Shown: positions 53,784 through 63,881 of the stretch, in pieces
Numbering within the stretch: the stretch's first letter is position 1
How the letters are laid out: each line of letters opens with the position of its first letter
NCBI GenBank assembly: GCA_946811185.2
Contig: OX328109.1
Location: 42,888,129-42,952,128, forward strand
Direction: 5' to 3'
DNA from: Hippopus hippopus
Taxonomy: Eukaryota; Mollusca; Bivalvia; Cardiida; Cardiidae
DNA length: 64,000 bases
Made by a program: the position numbers and the translations under genes
The notes under the pieces: model-generated
What the model was told of the DNA's origin: nothing
Databases searched by the model: none
The model's input: only the letters and a program-made list of their open reading frames with translations

Positions 53784-53924
53784 CCCCATATCCACCATGA
53801 AATTCCCCTGACAATCTATTAGCCCCTGCCCCGGCCCCAGCAGGGCTGGCACCCCCGGGGCGGGGTGGGATCTCTGGTGGGTTACTGGCAACACTGCCCT
53901 GTGATGAACTTCGGTGGGGGGACC
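53784..53924 (-). CDS. SH2B: SH2B-family adaptor, proline-rich linker exon
   Basis: A 141-bp exon between PH and SH2 domains. The frame fixed by neighbouring exons reads SPHRSSSQGSVASN then PPEIPPRPGGASPAGAG and ends GEFHGGYG. PPEIPPRP is a likely SH3-binding stretch; vertebrate SH2B proteins also have proline-rich segments outside their folded domains. The other open frame over this interval is 83 codons but breaks the splice phases. The base composition is far richer in G and C than the flanks. Acceptor TTTACAG; donor TATGGGG/GTAAAG, phase 1. Confidence 0.85.
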
Positions 53925-53959
53925 CTGTAAAGCATACTGATAAAATTATTAAAGGGTCA

Positions 53960-54160
53960 CATTTTGGGAAACAGAGAAATGATTACCATATATAATCCTT
54001 ATATATAAACATTATGGGAAAAGGAGGAAATGCTGGTTACAAGCATATTTTCTGTTTCCCACAATGTTTTCTACCCTGTCAGAGAATTTCACCTCATTTC
54101 AAGACTGCCATCTGCAGATGTTTTGAAACTGGAATAGGCTAAAACTAAATTACCAGTCAG
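53960..54160 (-). repeat. Decayed HP1 MITE upstream of SH2B linker exon
   Basis: Hairpin about 54007-54070 (AAACATTATGGGAAAAGG, GCTGGTTACAAGC), both ends lost. Confidence 0.68.
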
Positions 54161-54376
54161 GCCATTGTACAAATTATTAGAGTGCAAGTACAAAGTGACA
54201 CATTAGAGAAATATTTGAAGGCTAGGAAAACAAATTTCTAGAATTATACATGTACCTGGAAAAAGGAGCAGTGGTAGCATGTAAATGGAATAAGAAGCTA
54301 AAATTGGGACCATCAATGGTACTAAAATTTCCAAACCACAAAATAATAAAGATTATATTAAAAGAACAGAACTTAC

Positions 54377-54429
54377 CTCTTTCAATATGAGAAGCTGTTC
54401 CAGAGGGCGCTGACGGTAACCGAGGGCGT
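54377..54429 (-). CDS. SH2B: SH2B-family adaptor, 53-bp exon
   Basis: Short exon reading RPRLPSAPSGTASHIER, a basic, proline-serine linker. It is supported by exact phase agreement: one base completes a Gly codon from the 60089-60225 exon, and the last base starts a Gly codon finished by the 53924 exon. Acceptor TTTTCAG, donor AGAG/GTAAGT, a consensus 5' splice site. No independent domain evidence. Confidence 0.78.
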
Positions 54430-54594
54430 CTGAAAATACGATTCAACTTTTTAAACATTTTTTCAAAGTTAGAAGTTATGGGTACCTAAAAATGTCACTC
54501 AAGTCTTCAGCACGCTGAAAATTCCGGAATCCAATCCTTTCACTTCATGCAATCTTCACTCAAAACCATCTGCAGTCAAATATTTTGTGTTGCA

Positions 54595-54680
54595 GAGGAC
54601 CACTCTTGAAAACATTGTGGAAAAAGGAGAAATTGCTCATAATGAGCAATTTCTCCTTTTTCCACAATGTTTTCAAATGT
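54595..54680. repeat. HP1 hairpin with rewritten arms
   Basis: Perfect palindrome 54608-54673: GAAAACATTGTGGAAAAAGG then AGAAATTGCTCAT, mirrored exactly. At least four positions differ from the family arm, each matched in the other arm. Little flanking HP1 sequence remains. Confidence 0.82.
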
Positions 54681-54779
54681 ATATCTGAATGAAACTTCAA
54701 TGCATATTTAACTTTCCTTATTCTATAAGCAGCCTTTTCGAAGTCATCCGCTGAAAATTTGTTTCTGAACACAATGAGT

Positions 54780-55003
54780 TTACTCTATACCACACAACAT
54801 AAATGTAGACTTATCCAAATTCAAAGCATTTGCAGACGACAATTTAAATGTGGCTCAAATTGTCTTTGATAGGGTGGAAAACATTGTGGGAAAAGGAGAA
54901 AATGCTGGTAACCAGCATTTTCTGCTTTTCCCACAAAGTTTTCAAAAAAAAAAAAAAATCTTTCAAACTGTCATTACAACTCCAGATTGTGTGGTAAAGC
55001 AGT
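54780..55003 (+). repeat. HP1 MITE
   Basis: Left edge TACTCTATACCACACAAC; hairpin 54879-54943; an A run of 14 follows (54946-54959). Confidence 0.78.
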
Positions 55004-55311
55004 AATTAGACTCAAAGTCTTCAACTTAATATTTATAAAATATGAACAAAGAACAGTGGAAACGTCCAATTTTCTACGTAATGTCCAATTTTCAAAACCA
55101 TGAACTACTAATTTGTCTTCAATCAGCAAAGACATGGAAAGTTCAAAGCAAGTGAGTGGTTCTGGTTGCCGTGTGACGCATCTCACAAAATGGAGGTCTT
55201 CAATTAACACCCCGAAGATCACAATCTATAAATAACCATCCTTACTTAGACACAAGGAATCTAGGTTTTTATCTGAAATCAAAGACAATACCTGAGACCA
55301 GGCTTGTCCCT

Positions 55312-55460
55312 TGACTCTTTACCACATGATAAAATTTTAGAATCATCCAAATTCAAAGATTTTGCAGACGACAAAACTATGCATGGCTAAATGATGGTTT
55401 TTGTCTTCAAATGGATAAGAAAAGTCTTGTAGGAAAAAAAGACAATGATGGTTACATGTA
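55312..55460 (+). repeat. HP1 left half only
   Basis: GACTCTTTACCACATGATAA through AGGAAAAAAAGACAATGATG; truncated at the hairpin centre. Confidence 0.65.
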
Positions 55461-55472
55461 TTTAATCTTAAT

Positions 55473-56015
55473 TTAATCCTTTATCACATAATCTAAACTT
55501 TTAACAACTCTGAGAAAGGAGGCTTTTGAAAACATTGTGGGAAAAGGAGAAAATGCTGGTAACCAGCATTTTCTCCTTTTCCCACAATGTTTTCTGACCT
55601 ATCAATGACAACTTTTGCCATTTTGGCCACCTGTAATTTGTCATCTGCAAATGCTTTCAATTTGGACCAGTCTAAAATTTTGTTGTTTGGTTAAGAGTTA
55701 ATTCTTTACCAGACAGCAAAATTTAGACTTGTCCAAATAGGAAGCGTTTGCAGACAACAAATTAAAATATGACTCAACATTTAAATGTGTTTGTGGATAG
55801 GTAAAAAATGTTGCGGAAAAAGGAGAAAATGCTGGTAACCAGCATTTTCTTCTTTTTCCACAATGTTTTCAAAAGCCTTCTTCCTTAGAGTCGATAAAAG
55901 TCGTGATTGTGGTAGAGAGTTAATCCCTTAGCAAATAATCCTGTGTTTTTACGACCTGGAATACAGCATTTTGAAAACATTGTGGAAAAAGGAGAAAATG
56001 CTGGTTACCACTATG
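55473..56015. repeat. Chain of three HP1 MITEs sharing TTAA joints
   Basis: TTAA at 55473-55476, 55698-55701 and 55920-55923. Copy 1 has a perfect hairpin (55530-55595), copy 2 hairpin 55812-55868, copy 3 breaks off in its hairpin at about 56010 where a SINE body begins. Confidence 0.83.
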
Positions 56016-56019
56016 TTTT

Positions 56020-56190
56020 CTATTTTTTTTACGATGGCTATGTGGGAAAGCAGCATGTCACTCTGGAAGAATATTACATAAAGTACTGGTACATAGAAAC
56101 CAAAGAAAAGCATGAATAGGTGCACTGCCCACTGTGATATAACTGAAATAATGTTGAAAATTGCATTAAACACTACACAATTAATCAATA
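56020..56190 (-). repeat. SINE body without head
   Basis: GGCTATGTGGGAAAGCAGCA read forward, then AATGTTGAAAATTGCATTAA and ACACAATTAATCAATAC tail. Plus-strand order suggests the body lies forward; head lost at the HP1 joint. Confidence 0.62.
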
Positions 56191-56194
56191 CAAT

Positions 56195-56410
56195 AAAACC
56201 TTACCAGACAAACAAATTCTAAAATCATCCAATTTTGAAGTATTTGCAGAAAATGGCTCAACAAGGCTCAAAAACTGGGATTTTTTTTCTAAGAGAGTGC
56301 AAAACATTATGAGAAAAAGAGAAAATGTATTTTTCCTCTTTTCCACCATGTTTTTCAGGGCTCCTTTTCTCAGGGTGGCTAAAACACAGAATTGTTTGGT
56401 AGAGGTTAAC
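56195..56410 (+). repeat. Decayed HP1 MITE
   Basis: Left CCTTACCAGACAAACAAATT; hairpin reduced to GAGAAAATGTATTTTTCCTC (about 56320-56341). Confidence 0.65.
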
Positions 56411-56789
56411 CTTAGCTGTTACTATAGTAGAACACCATTACTGGAGACCAGACCTACAGAGCAATGACCAAAAATTACTGTTTTTCGTTCAAAGCATTTT
56501 TTCCGCAATATTTTCTTGCCTTTTATGTACCAATATCAATTTTTGCTTCAAAATTTCATTTCATATTGTGAAAACTTTTAGAAATGGAAAAGTCTAAAAA
56601 CCTGCATTGCAGCATACGTACCAAATTCAAAGAGAATTATTTATAACTTAGATCTTTCAGAAGTTCACACAATCAAGAAAGCCAGTCTTCATAAAATATT
56701 AACCTATGTACTCTTTCCAATGAAACTAAATTTCTTAAACTGGACAAGCATTTAAAAAGTACCTTGAGGGGGGAAAGAAAATTGAGCCA

Positions 56790-57005
56790 TGTTTTGTGAA
56801 AAGAGGGTTTATAGGATCTGCAAAAAGTATCAATGCAGGTCAGCCTGCGCAGTCCACGCAGGCTGACCTGGGTTGAAACTTTTTAGCTACTGATCATTTT
56901 CCTGATTGTCAGCATGTCAAAAGATCAGTCTACCTAGTGATTCAGTTAGTTGTTAGACAAAATGGACTTTACAGATCCATAATTATATGATGTTTCATGA
57001 TTGCC
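56790..57005. repeat. HP3 element
   Basis: GTCAGCCTGCGCAGTCCACG then CAGGCTGACC forms a 10-bp-arm palindrome (56850-56872). Left end GTTTTGTGAAAAGAGGG. Confidence 0.68.
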
Positions 57006-57009
57006 TGCT

Positions 57010-57245
57010 CAAGTTCAAGTTGCTGTCAGAAAAATGTATTGTAAAACTAGAACAAAAGTTGCCACCATCACATCACAATTTTCCTGCCAGCAACTGGAAC
57101 TTTGACAAATTGCACTGTAAAATTTTTATCTGACTCATAATAATGTCCATATTTTTACATGGTGTGAATTAAATCTGTTCGCAATTTGAACCCCAAGTTG
57201 ATTACTTTTGGCTGTTTGTGTGCCTTTAAAACATTTCATGTTCAA
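57010..57245. repeat. Foldback related to the 17.0-kb element
   Basis: Contains CCTGCCAGCAACTGGAAC, AATGTCCATATTTTTACATG and TACTTTTGGCTGTTTGTGTG, matching the order of the right half at 17225-17365. Confidence 0.62.
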
Positions 57246-57472
57246 AAAAAAAATTTTTTTCAGTATTTCAGTTCAGAGTTAATGCTTAAAATAACAAAAT
57301 TAAATCTCATTATTTAAATTATAATTTAATTTTAATTCTAATTTCATTAAGGATTAGCACCATAATAAAGGTCTTTTTTTTTTCTTTTCATTATTTATTT
57401 AAAAATAGAATTGATAAATTAAATGAAAATAATTCAAAGTGAAAGTTCATATAAATATCAACCTGACTGATA

Positions 57473-58005
57473 TTAAATCCCTTGTAACACGATTCAAGTT
57501 TTAACGACCCTGATGAGGAAGCCTTTTGAAAACATTGTGAGAAAAGGAGAAAATGCTGGCAACCAGCATTTTCTCCTTTTCCCACAATGTTTTCTACACC
57601 ATCAAAGACAGAAATCATCATTTGAGCTATCTTTAATTTTTCATCATTCTGCAAATGCTTTCAATAAAGTCCAGTCCAAGATTTTGACGTTTGGTATTGA
57701 GTTTACTCATATCCCCTATTTCTTCATATGCGCCACTTACAAAACATTGATGCAAAAGGAAAATTGCTCCTGGACATAATATTTTCAACTCTTTAACCAG
57801 ACAATAAAATCTAAGACTCAGCACATTGAAAGCATGAACAGACCAAAAACTAAATGTGTCTCATATGACAGAATTTGTCTGTGAAGGATTGAAACACCTT
57901 GTGGGAAAAGTAGACAATGCTGGCAACGAGTTTTTCCCACTTTTCTTACAATGTTTTCAAAAGCTCTCCTCCCAGGGGGTCGATAAATAGGGAATTCTTT
58001 TGTAA
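57473..58005. repeat. Two HP1 MITEs
   Basis: 57473-57705 (hairpin 57530-57596, GCTGGCAACCAGC) and 57787-58005 (hairpin 57895-57960, decayed). Confidence 0.75.
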
Positions 58006-58133
58006 AATTACTGACTGACAATGACTTGCAGATCAAAAATTTCCTCTATTGGGGGTCCAATTTCCTGACTGGCAATGTCAACTCTGTTCACCAAACACTC
58101 AGACTGTGAAGAACATGACCCTCAACATGACAA

Positions 58134-58362
58134 TTAACCCTTTACCACACAATGACGACTTTTAACGCCTCTGAAAGAGAAAGCTGTTGAAAACATTGTG
58201 GAAAAAGGAGAAAATGCTGGTTACCAGCATTTTCTCCTTTTCCCACAATGTTTTCTACTCTATCAAAGAAAAATCGTTTGATATGAGCCACACTGAAACT
58301 GTCATCTGCAAATGCTTTCAATTCGGACAGGTCTGAAATTTTGTTGTGTGGTAAAGGGTTAA
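58134..58362 (-). repeat. HP1 MITE, intact
   Basis: TTAA 58134-58137 and 58359-58362; hairpin 58190-58257 with one arm mismatch. Confidence 0.86.
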
Positions 58363-58559
58363 GACTTTCTGTGCCTTGATTTTGACAGCTTTTATTAACA
58401 TATTGTGGTAAATAGGGCAATTATTTGTTACAAGCTTGGCTCCTTTTGTTCATCATTTCCATCTTTTCTCAAAGAAAAAAATTTACTTTCGTTCCCAGTT
58501 TTCTTCACTATGTTAATTTTACCTTGTGGCATGGCTAAAAAAATCTTATTTAAACTGGT

Positions 58560-58787
58560 TTAACTCTTTACCACGCAATCTCAAGTTTCAAAAACCCTGA
58601 GACATAAGCCTTTTGAAAACATTTTGGGAAAAGAAGAAAATGCTGGTAACCAGCATTTTCTCCTTTTCTCACAATGTTTTCTATCATTCCATAAGAAAAT
58701 TTCAGTTTTCAGTCATGTTCATTTTCTTGTCTGCGAATGCTTTGAATTTGGATAAGTCTGAAATTCTGTCGTTTGGTAATGAGTTAA
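58560..58787 (-). repeat. HP1 MITE, intact
   Basis: TTAA 58560-58563 and 58784-58787; hairpin 58614-58682. Confidence 0.85.
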
Positions 58788-58984
58788 ACATACTAATAAA
58801 CCAAAGGCGGTCATTGATGAGTCTCTCTTTCATGTATTTAATAACGGAAATAGATTTCTAAAAGAAGAAGTCATTAATAAAATCAAATTAAAGTTTAACC
58901 AAATAAAAAAAAAAGAAAACAAGAGGTGAACAAAGGCCAGAAATGCTCTCCTGGCCAAGATTTAACAAGACTACACAGGTAAAT

Positions 58985-59170
58985 TCTATGAAAATCCATG
59001 AGTCCATATTTACAAACCATTCTTACTTAAGGATCTTTGTCTCATCTTCCAGCATTTTTCTACATTTGAAAGTAACACAACTTCTGATTGGCTTAACCAT
59101 TTAGTCTAGCTAATCAGAAATTGTTACTTTCCAATTCAGAAATTCTTAGAGAAAAAGACCCCCGAGTTAA
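58985..59170. repeat. Foldback of the 61.2-kb family
   Basis: AAAGTAACACAACTTCTGAT and ATCAGAAATTGTTACTTTCC pair around GGCTTAACCATTTAGTCTAG; outer ends decayed. Confidence 0.65.
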
Positions 59171-59187
59171 TGGTATTACAGGGGTAT

Positions 59188-59335
59188 TTAACTATTTACC
59201 AGACGACAAAATTTTAAAAAATGCCAAAACTGAAAGCATTTGTGGACAACACAATAAATGTGACTAAAAATTGAAATCCTGTCTCTTGGAAGCCAGACAA
59301 CATTATGGGTTAAAAAGAAAATGCTGGTTACCACA
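59188..59335 (+). repeat. HP1 left half, cut by SINE
   Basis: ATTTACCAGACGACAAAATT through AAGAAAATGCTGGTTACCA; breaks at 59335 where a SINE body starts. Confidence 0.68.
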
Positions 59336-59640
59336 GCTTAGATCATATCATGGCGGCCAGTGCACCAGTACTGATACAACTTTCTTTCTTTCCAGGCTAA
59401 TGACTACTTTTCTCACATGCATCAGATGTGAGAGGCAAAAAACTGACATAAAGAAAGTTTGCCAGTTATTGAACTCACAACCACAAGGTCAATAGTCAGA
59501 TACGCTAACCACTGAGAAACCCAACCAGACTCATCAGTCTTTGGAAAGAAGTTGGCTAGGCTGAAGATTTGAACCGGCAACCCCCCCCTCCATTTCAAGC
59601 CCTGTGCATAATGGACTGAGCTACTGGGCTGTGCTATGGT
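59335..59640 (-). repeat. Two SINE pieces
   Basis: 59335-59525: ATCATGGCGGCCAGTGCACC to head GTTATTGAACTCACAACC and CTAACCACTGAGAAACCC. 59545-59640: another head AGATTTGAACCGGCAACCC and GACTGAGCTACTGGGCT. Confidence 0.72.
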
Positions 59641-59739
59641 AGTATGTACAAACTATCAAGGTCCTAAGCAAAAAGGGGATGTAAGCCACATGGCTGTCTA
59701 GCAGGGCAATTTTTTTTTACCCTTGGGATCTCATTTTAA

Positions 59740-59945
59740 CCCTTATCCTGCCACGGTTGAATTTTCTACTCTTGTAAAAATAGATTTCGTTAAATTTATT
59801 GGCCATGCATTGGGTTCACATGACTATAAGTGCTGATAGAGCAGTGGAGAGTGTAAAACAAGATCAGACTGCACATATGTGCAGGCTGATCTTGATTTAC
59901 ACTCTCCACAAATTACACCCATGGTCACCAATGCAGGCGTTAACA
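59740..59945. repeat. HP2 hairpin element
   Basis: Ends TAACCCTTATCCTGCC and AGGCGTTAAC; palindrome arms GGAGAGTGTAAAACAAGATC and GATCTTGATTTACACTCTCC (59845-59908). Confidence 0.7.
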
Positions 59946-60088
59946 TCTTGTTAAGTGGGGCAACACAATTTGTACGTAAGTAAAGACTCTAGACCTTCAA
60001 GTTTGACCCTACAGTTCTGATTTCTATCATATGATTTACTAAAACTGGTCCAGTAAAAAGTTTGAACTCTATAAAAAAGCACACCTAC

Positions 60089-60225
60089 CCAACAGGATCC
60101 AGATTATCATCAGTAGTAGCATCTGAAGAGGCCGTTGGAGATATACAAGTTTTCAACAAGATCAGCCAGGAGTTCATTTCCTCCAGGGACGGGGCCTCAA
60201 CAACATGTTCAATTGTTCCTTGACC
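60089..60225 (-). CDS. SH2B: SH2B-family adaptor, exon with end of PH domain
   Basis: A 137-bp exon reading GQGTIEHVVEAPSLEEMNSW then LILLKTCISPTASSDATTDD. The segment VVEAPSLEEMNSWLILLKTC fits the last strand and the C-terminal helix of a PH domain, including its invariant Trp. Acceptor TTTGTTTCAG, phase 0; donor TTGG/GTAGGT, phase 2. Earlier PH exons and the N-terminal dimerisation region are not in the remaining 3.8 kb and must lie past 64000. A TTAA-flanked HP1 MITE begins 27 bp upstream of the exon. Confidence 0.85.
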
Positions 60226-60251
60226 CTGAAACAAAGACAGAATATTAACTA

Positions 60252-60480
60252 TTAACCCATTACCACACAGCAAAATTTTAGACCTATCCAAATTGAAAGG
60301 ATTTGCAGACAACAATTTCAAAGTGGCTCAAATGGTGCAATTTTGCTTTGATTGGGTAGAAAACTTTGTGGGAAAAGGAGAAAATGCTGGTTACCAGCAT
60401 TTTCTCCTTTTCCCACAATGTTTTCAAAAGGCTTCTTCCTCAGGGGTGTTAAAAGTCGTCATTGTGTGGTAAAGGGTTAA
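60252..60480 (+). repeat. HP1 MITE, intact, beside PH exon
   Basis: TTAA 60252-60255 and 60477-60480; perfect palindrome 60364-60430. On the minus strand it ends 27 bp before the exon acceptor. Confidence 0.87.
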
Positions 60481-60504
60481 AACATTACTTAAAACTTCAG
60501 TTTT

Positions 60505-60640
60505 TGCTGAGCACTGTCAGTACCGTACAGGGCTTTAGAACAAAGAGTTCCTGGTTTGAATCCCCAGCACTGCAATTTTTTTTCCGAGAACTGATAATAG
60601 TGTTTGCTAAGAATTGATTATTGTGGTTGTCTCCTTTTTC
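60505..60640 (+). repeat. SINE 5' fragment
   Basis: AGCACTGTCAGTACCGTACA and GTTCCTGGTTTGAATCCCCA; short body to 60640. Confidence 0.62.
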
Positions 60641-60684
60641 AAAGATTGGTATTGGTGTGGTAATAGCTTAGTATGAAAAGATTT

Positions 60685-61080
60685 AAGCCTTTAGCACACA
60701 ATCCTCACTTTTAATGGTCCACAGAGAGATGCCTTTTGTAAATATTGGTAACCAGCATTTTCTCCTTTTCCCTCAATGCTTTCCACCAATCCAAAGACAG
60801 GTATAATTTTCTAAGCTACATTTAATTTGTTGTCTGCAAATGCTTTCAATATGGGTAAATCTAAAATTTTGTAGTGTGGATAAGGGTCAAGAGACTTTGA
60901 AAGCATCTTATGCAAAGTTAAACATGAATGTAAGGAAACTTTTGGAATGCATGAGTTAGAGCATTCAAAACATTGAAGACATATCCAATGTCTACAATTT
61001 TTGGCCTTTTACCAAACAACATCGGGCTTTTGCTACCCCAAGGATAAAATAGTTTAGGAAACAATGCGAAAAAAGAGCGC
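60685..61080 (-). repeat. Two decayed HP1 pieces
   Basis: 60685-60893 has left arm cut to AAATATTGGTAACCAGC; 61003-61080 retains only the left third. Confidence 0.62.
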
Positions 61081-61164
61081 CACACACCTGGGTAGAATAT
61101 GCCTTAAGGAATCGAGAGTGCTACACCTGTGATCTCCTGCTACAACCTTGAACTTGGGATCAGG

Positions 61165-61352
61165 GCCCGTATTCACCAACCATTCTTGAAAATATTCTTT
61201 GTCTCATTCTAGATTTAGAAAGTAACACAACTTCTGAATGCCTAAACCATTTGGTTTAGCCAATCAGAAGTTGTGTTTCTTTCTAATTCAGAAAATCTTG
61301 AAGAATAAGACTAAGAATGTTCTTAAGAATGGATGGTAAATACAGATCCTGA
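61165..61352. repeat. Complete foldback MITE, about 185 bp
   Basis: Ends GTATTCACCAACCATTCTTG and AAGAATGGATGGTAAATAC pair; inner arms AAAGTAACACAACTTCTGAA and ATCAGAAGTTGTGTTTCTTT pair around CCTAAACCATTTGGTTTAGC. Nearly the whole element is one hairpin. Confidence 0.76.
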
Positions 61353-63235
61353 AAATCTGGATTCTACATGTTATCTCATCAAGGTGCACACATAAGGAAA
61401 TATTTTGAAAATCAGACCAGGGGTTCAATAGAGAGGATACATGACTACAGAGCATACAACCTTTGACTTTAGCTATAACCTTGACTTGGAGTCTGGACAT
61501 CTGAAACCTCTACCCTGCAAGTTGTCTCATCAAGATGCACATGTACGGGAAATATTTTGAAAATCAGCCCAGGGGTTTAAAAGATACAGAGGATACATGA
61601 CTACAGAGCATGTGACCTTTGACCCTAGCTATGACCTTGACTTGGAGTCTGGCATCTGAAACTTCTACCCTGCATGTTGTCTCATCAAGATGCACACTTG
61701 TGTGAAGTATCAGACCAGGGGTCAAAGAGCTATGAACATACATGGGCAAATTGATAAGTTGTGAGCCTCATACATTTTGTGGCGGTTTGACTTTTGGTGG
61801 ATATATTCCATTGTTTTTCAACATATTCCCCCATAGTAGTTATATACTATCGTCAGCACTGTCTAAAGCCCTCAATGCCACGTTTAAAGAAAACCTTTTT
61901 TGAATGTTCCGGAAGCCCTCCACTGCATGTATGATGTCATCATCTGAATGAAAGTGGATACTGGAAATTACCTTTTTTCAATTTCGGAAATAGATGCAAG
62001 TCTGATGGAGCAAGATGGGGCGAATAAGGCAGACGCTCAATCAATTCAATGCCACAATCGTTAATGGCAGTCATAGCACTGATGACAGACTTCTGATTTG
62101 TACCCTGCTGGAACAACACACCTTAAAAGTTCTGAGCTATCTGCAGTGCTTCAGTTTAATATTATCCCTTAACTGCCCAAGAAGTGCTGCATAGTATGTG
62201 CCATTGATTGTTTGTCCCTCTTGCAGATAATCTACCATCAGAATATCAGAAAACCAAGACCATAACCTGTCCAGCTGATGGAACATTCCTTCTTTGGCAG
62301 GGGTGAATGAGGGTGCTTCCATTGTTTAGAACTTGGCCTCTGGGGTGAAATGATGAACCCACCTTTCATCCATAGTCACAAACCTTGGCAGAAAGTCAGC
62401 TAGATCTGCCTCTTAAAGGTTCAAATTAGGGTGTGACAAAGTCCATCTGGTGTGCTTCTAATCAACTGTCTGAAGTCTTGGTATCCATCGGGCTGAGAGC
62501 TTTCTCATTGCTTGATTTTCATTAAGAATAGAATGTAATCTTTCCTATAAAATTGTATCTATACTGGCCATGTATCTCTCTCTGTAACTCGCCTATCAGC
62601 CATAAAAATATCATGGACCTGATTGACCATTTCTTGGGTTGCAACAGTTACAGGCCTTCCAGGACAGGTCTAATCCTCAAGGCTCTGCTACAATCAAATT
62701 CCACCAACCACCCTTTCACTGTAGCTTAGAAAGTGGCATCATTCCCTAGTGTTGCTACCATATCAGTATGGATATCCTTATGTTCTAAATCTTTCTTATG
62801 CAATACTGAATCACTGCTTTTTCAGCAATTATGTAAATTTTGCGCAAGACATTTGCCTTGCAGACTTTGAAGAACTACCTCTTCTACATAAACTGACCAT
62901 AGGACATCAGTCTTCAGGTACACAGCCTTATATAGTAGCTGGAGAGTAGGGCTGGAAAAGGACATCCCTGTGTAACGCCAAGGCTCACAACCTATTTATC
63001 AGCCCTTGTAGATAATTCTTGAGCATGTGACCTTCGACTCCCGCCTCTCTGACCTTTACCATGGAGTCTGATGCCTGCAACCTCCACTCTGCAAGTTGTC
63101 TCATTAACATGCATGTGTGAATATGTATCACAACCAGACACAAGGCTCCAGAACAAATAGAAAGTAGCAAACAGACGGACAGACAGATTGACTGACAAAT
63201 GGAGGCATAATGTAATACTTTCCTTCAAGGGTGTA
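61340..63235 (-). repeat. Tandem-unit element (about 165-bp units) split by mariner
   Basis: Units with GATACATGACTACAGAGCAT, TGACCTTGACTTGGAGTCTG and GTTGTCTCATCAAGATGCAC at 61370-61740, resuming at 62993-63120 after the mariner insertion. The far end has GACGGACAGACAGATTGACT (63173-63192), the complement of the CCGTCC-type tract behind Helentron-like 5' ends. Probably another such element on the minus strand; ends not resolved. Confidence 0.55.
61757..62992 (-). mobile_element. mariner-type element, degenerate, minus strand
   Basis: TA-flanked element; ends share GTTGTGAGCCT in inverted orientation (61758-61768 and 62982-62991). On the minus strand are mariner transposase pieces: VTVATQEMVNQVHDIFMADRR, VTMDERWVHHF (first Asp kept), WSWFSDILMVDYLQEGQTIN, then ERLPYSPHLAPSDLHLFPKL (third Asp kept). 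The usual second-Asp motif HQDNAPxH is replaced by unrelated residues, and several stops and shifts occur. It belongs to a different mariner lineage from the copy at 12918. It sits inside a tandem-repeat element (61340-63235). Confidence 0.85.
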
Positions 63236-63314
63236 AAAATGAGAAAATACTGATGTACATTTCTATCCTTTCTAAAATTTTGTCATCTAATACAGAATAT
63301 AACTGCTGTAAGTC

Positions 63315-63785
63315 CTTAAACTCTTACAAAACAACAAAATTTTGGATGCCACAAAATTGAAAGCATTAAAATTTTGCTGACGACAAATTAAATTTAGCTG
63401 GATTAATGATTTCAGTCTTTAATATGGTAGGAAACATTGTGGGAAAAGAAGGAAATCCCAGTTACCAATTCCCAGAATGTATTCAAAAGCCTTCCTCTTC
63501 AGGGTCAATAAAACATGGGATTGTAAAGGGTTAACTCTAGACATGACGACAAAATTTTAAACTTGTTAAAACTGAAATGATTTGCAGACGACAAAATAAA
63601 TATGACTTAATCGTTAAAATTTGGGTTGAAAAGAGTAGCTAAACTTGTGGGAAAAGGGAAAAATGCAGGTTACCAGAATTTTCCCCTTTTCCCACCATGT
63701 TTTCAAACGGCAATTTCACACGATGTTTCAAAGAGGCTTTTTTTCTCAAGGTTCCTAAAACACAAATTGTGTGGTAAAGAGTTAA
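63315..63785 (+). repeat. Two HP1 MITEs sharing TTAA 63531-63534
   Basis: Hairpins 63430-63485 (decayed) and 63642-63708 (arms partly paired: AACTTGTGGGAAAAGGG, CCCCTTTTCCCACC). Confidence 0.75.
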
Positions 63786-63881
63786 AGCTGGACCAAGGTA
63801 GTGGTCAAAATGCACTGTGAATGTGACCAGGTAACCCTGATTTGATCCCCCAATGGCATTGCTCCTTGTCACATGGGCATG

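Noticed and set aside
53646..53894. 83-codon frame (LPVTHQRSHPAPGVP) over the SH2B linker exon
   Set aside because: Splice phases of both neighbours demand another frame, which gives a proline-rich linker.
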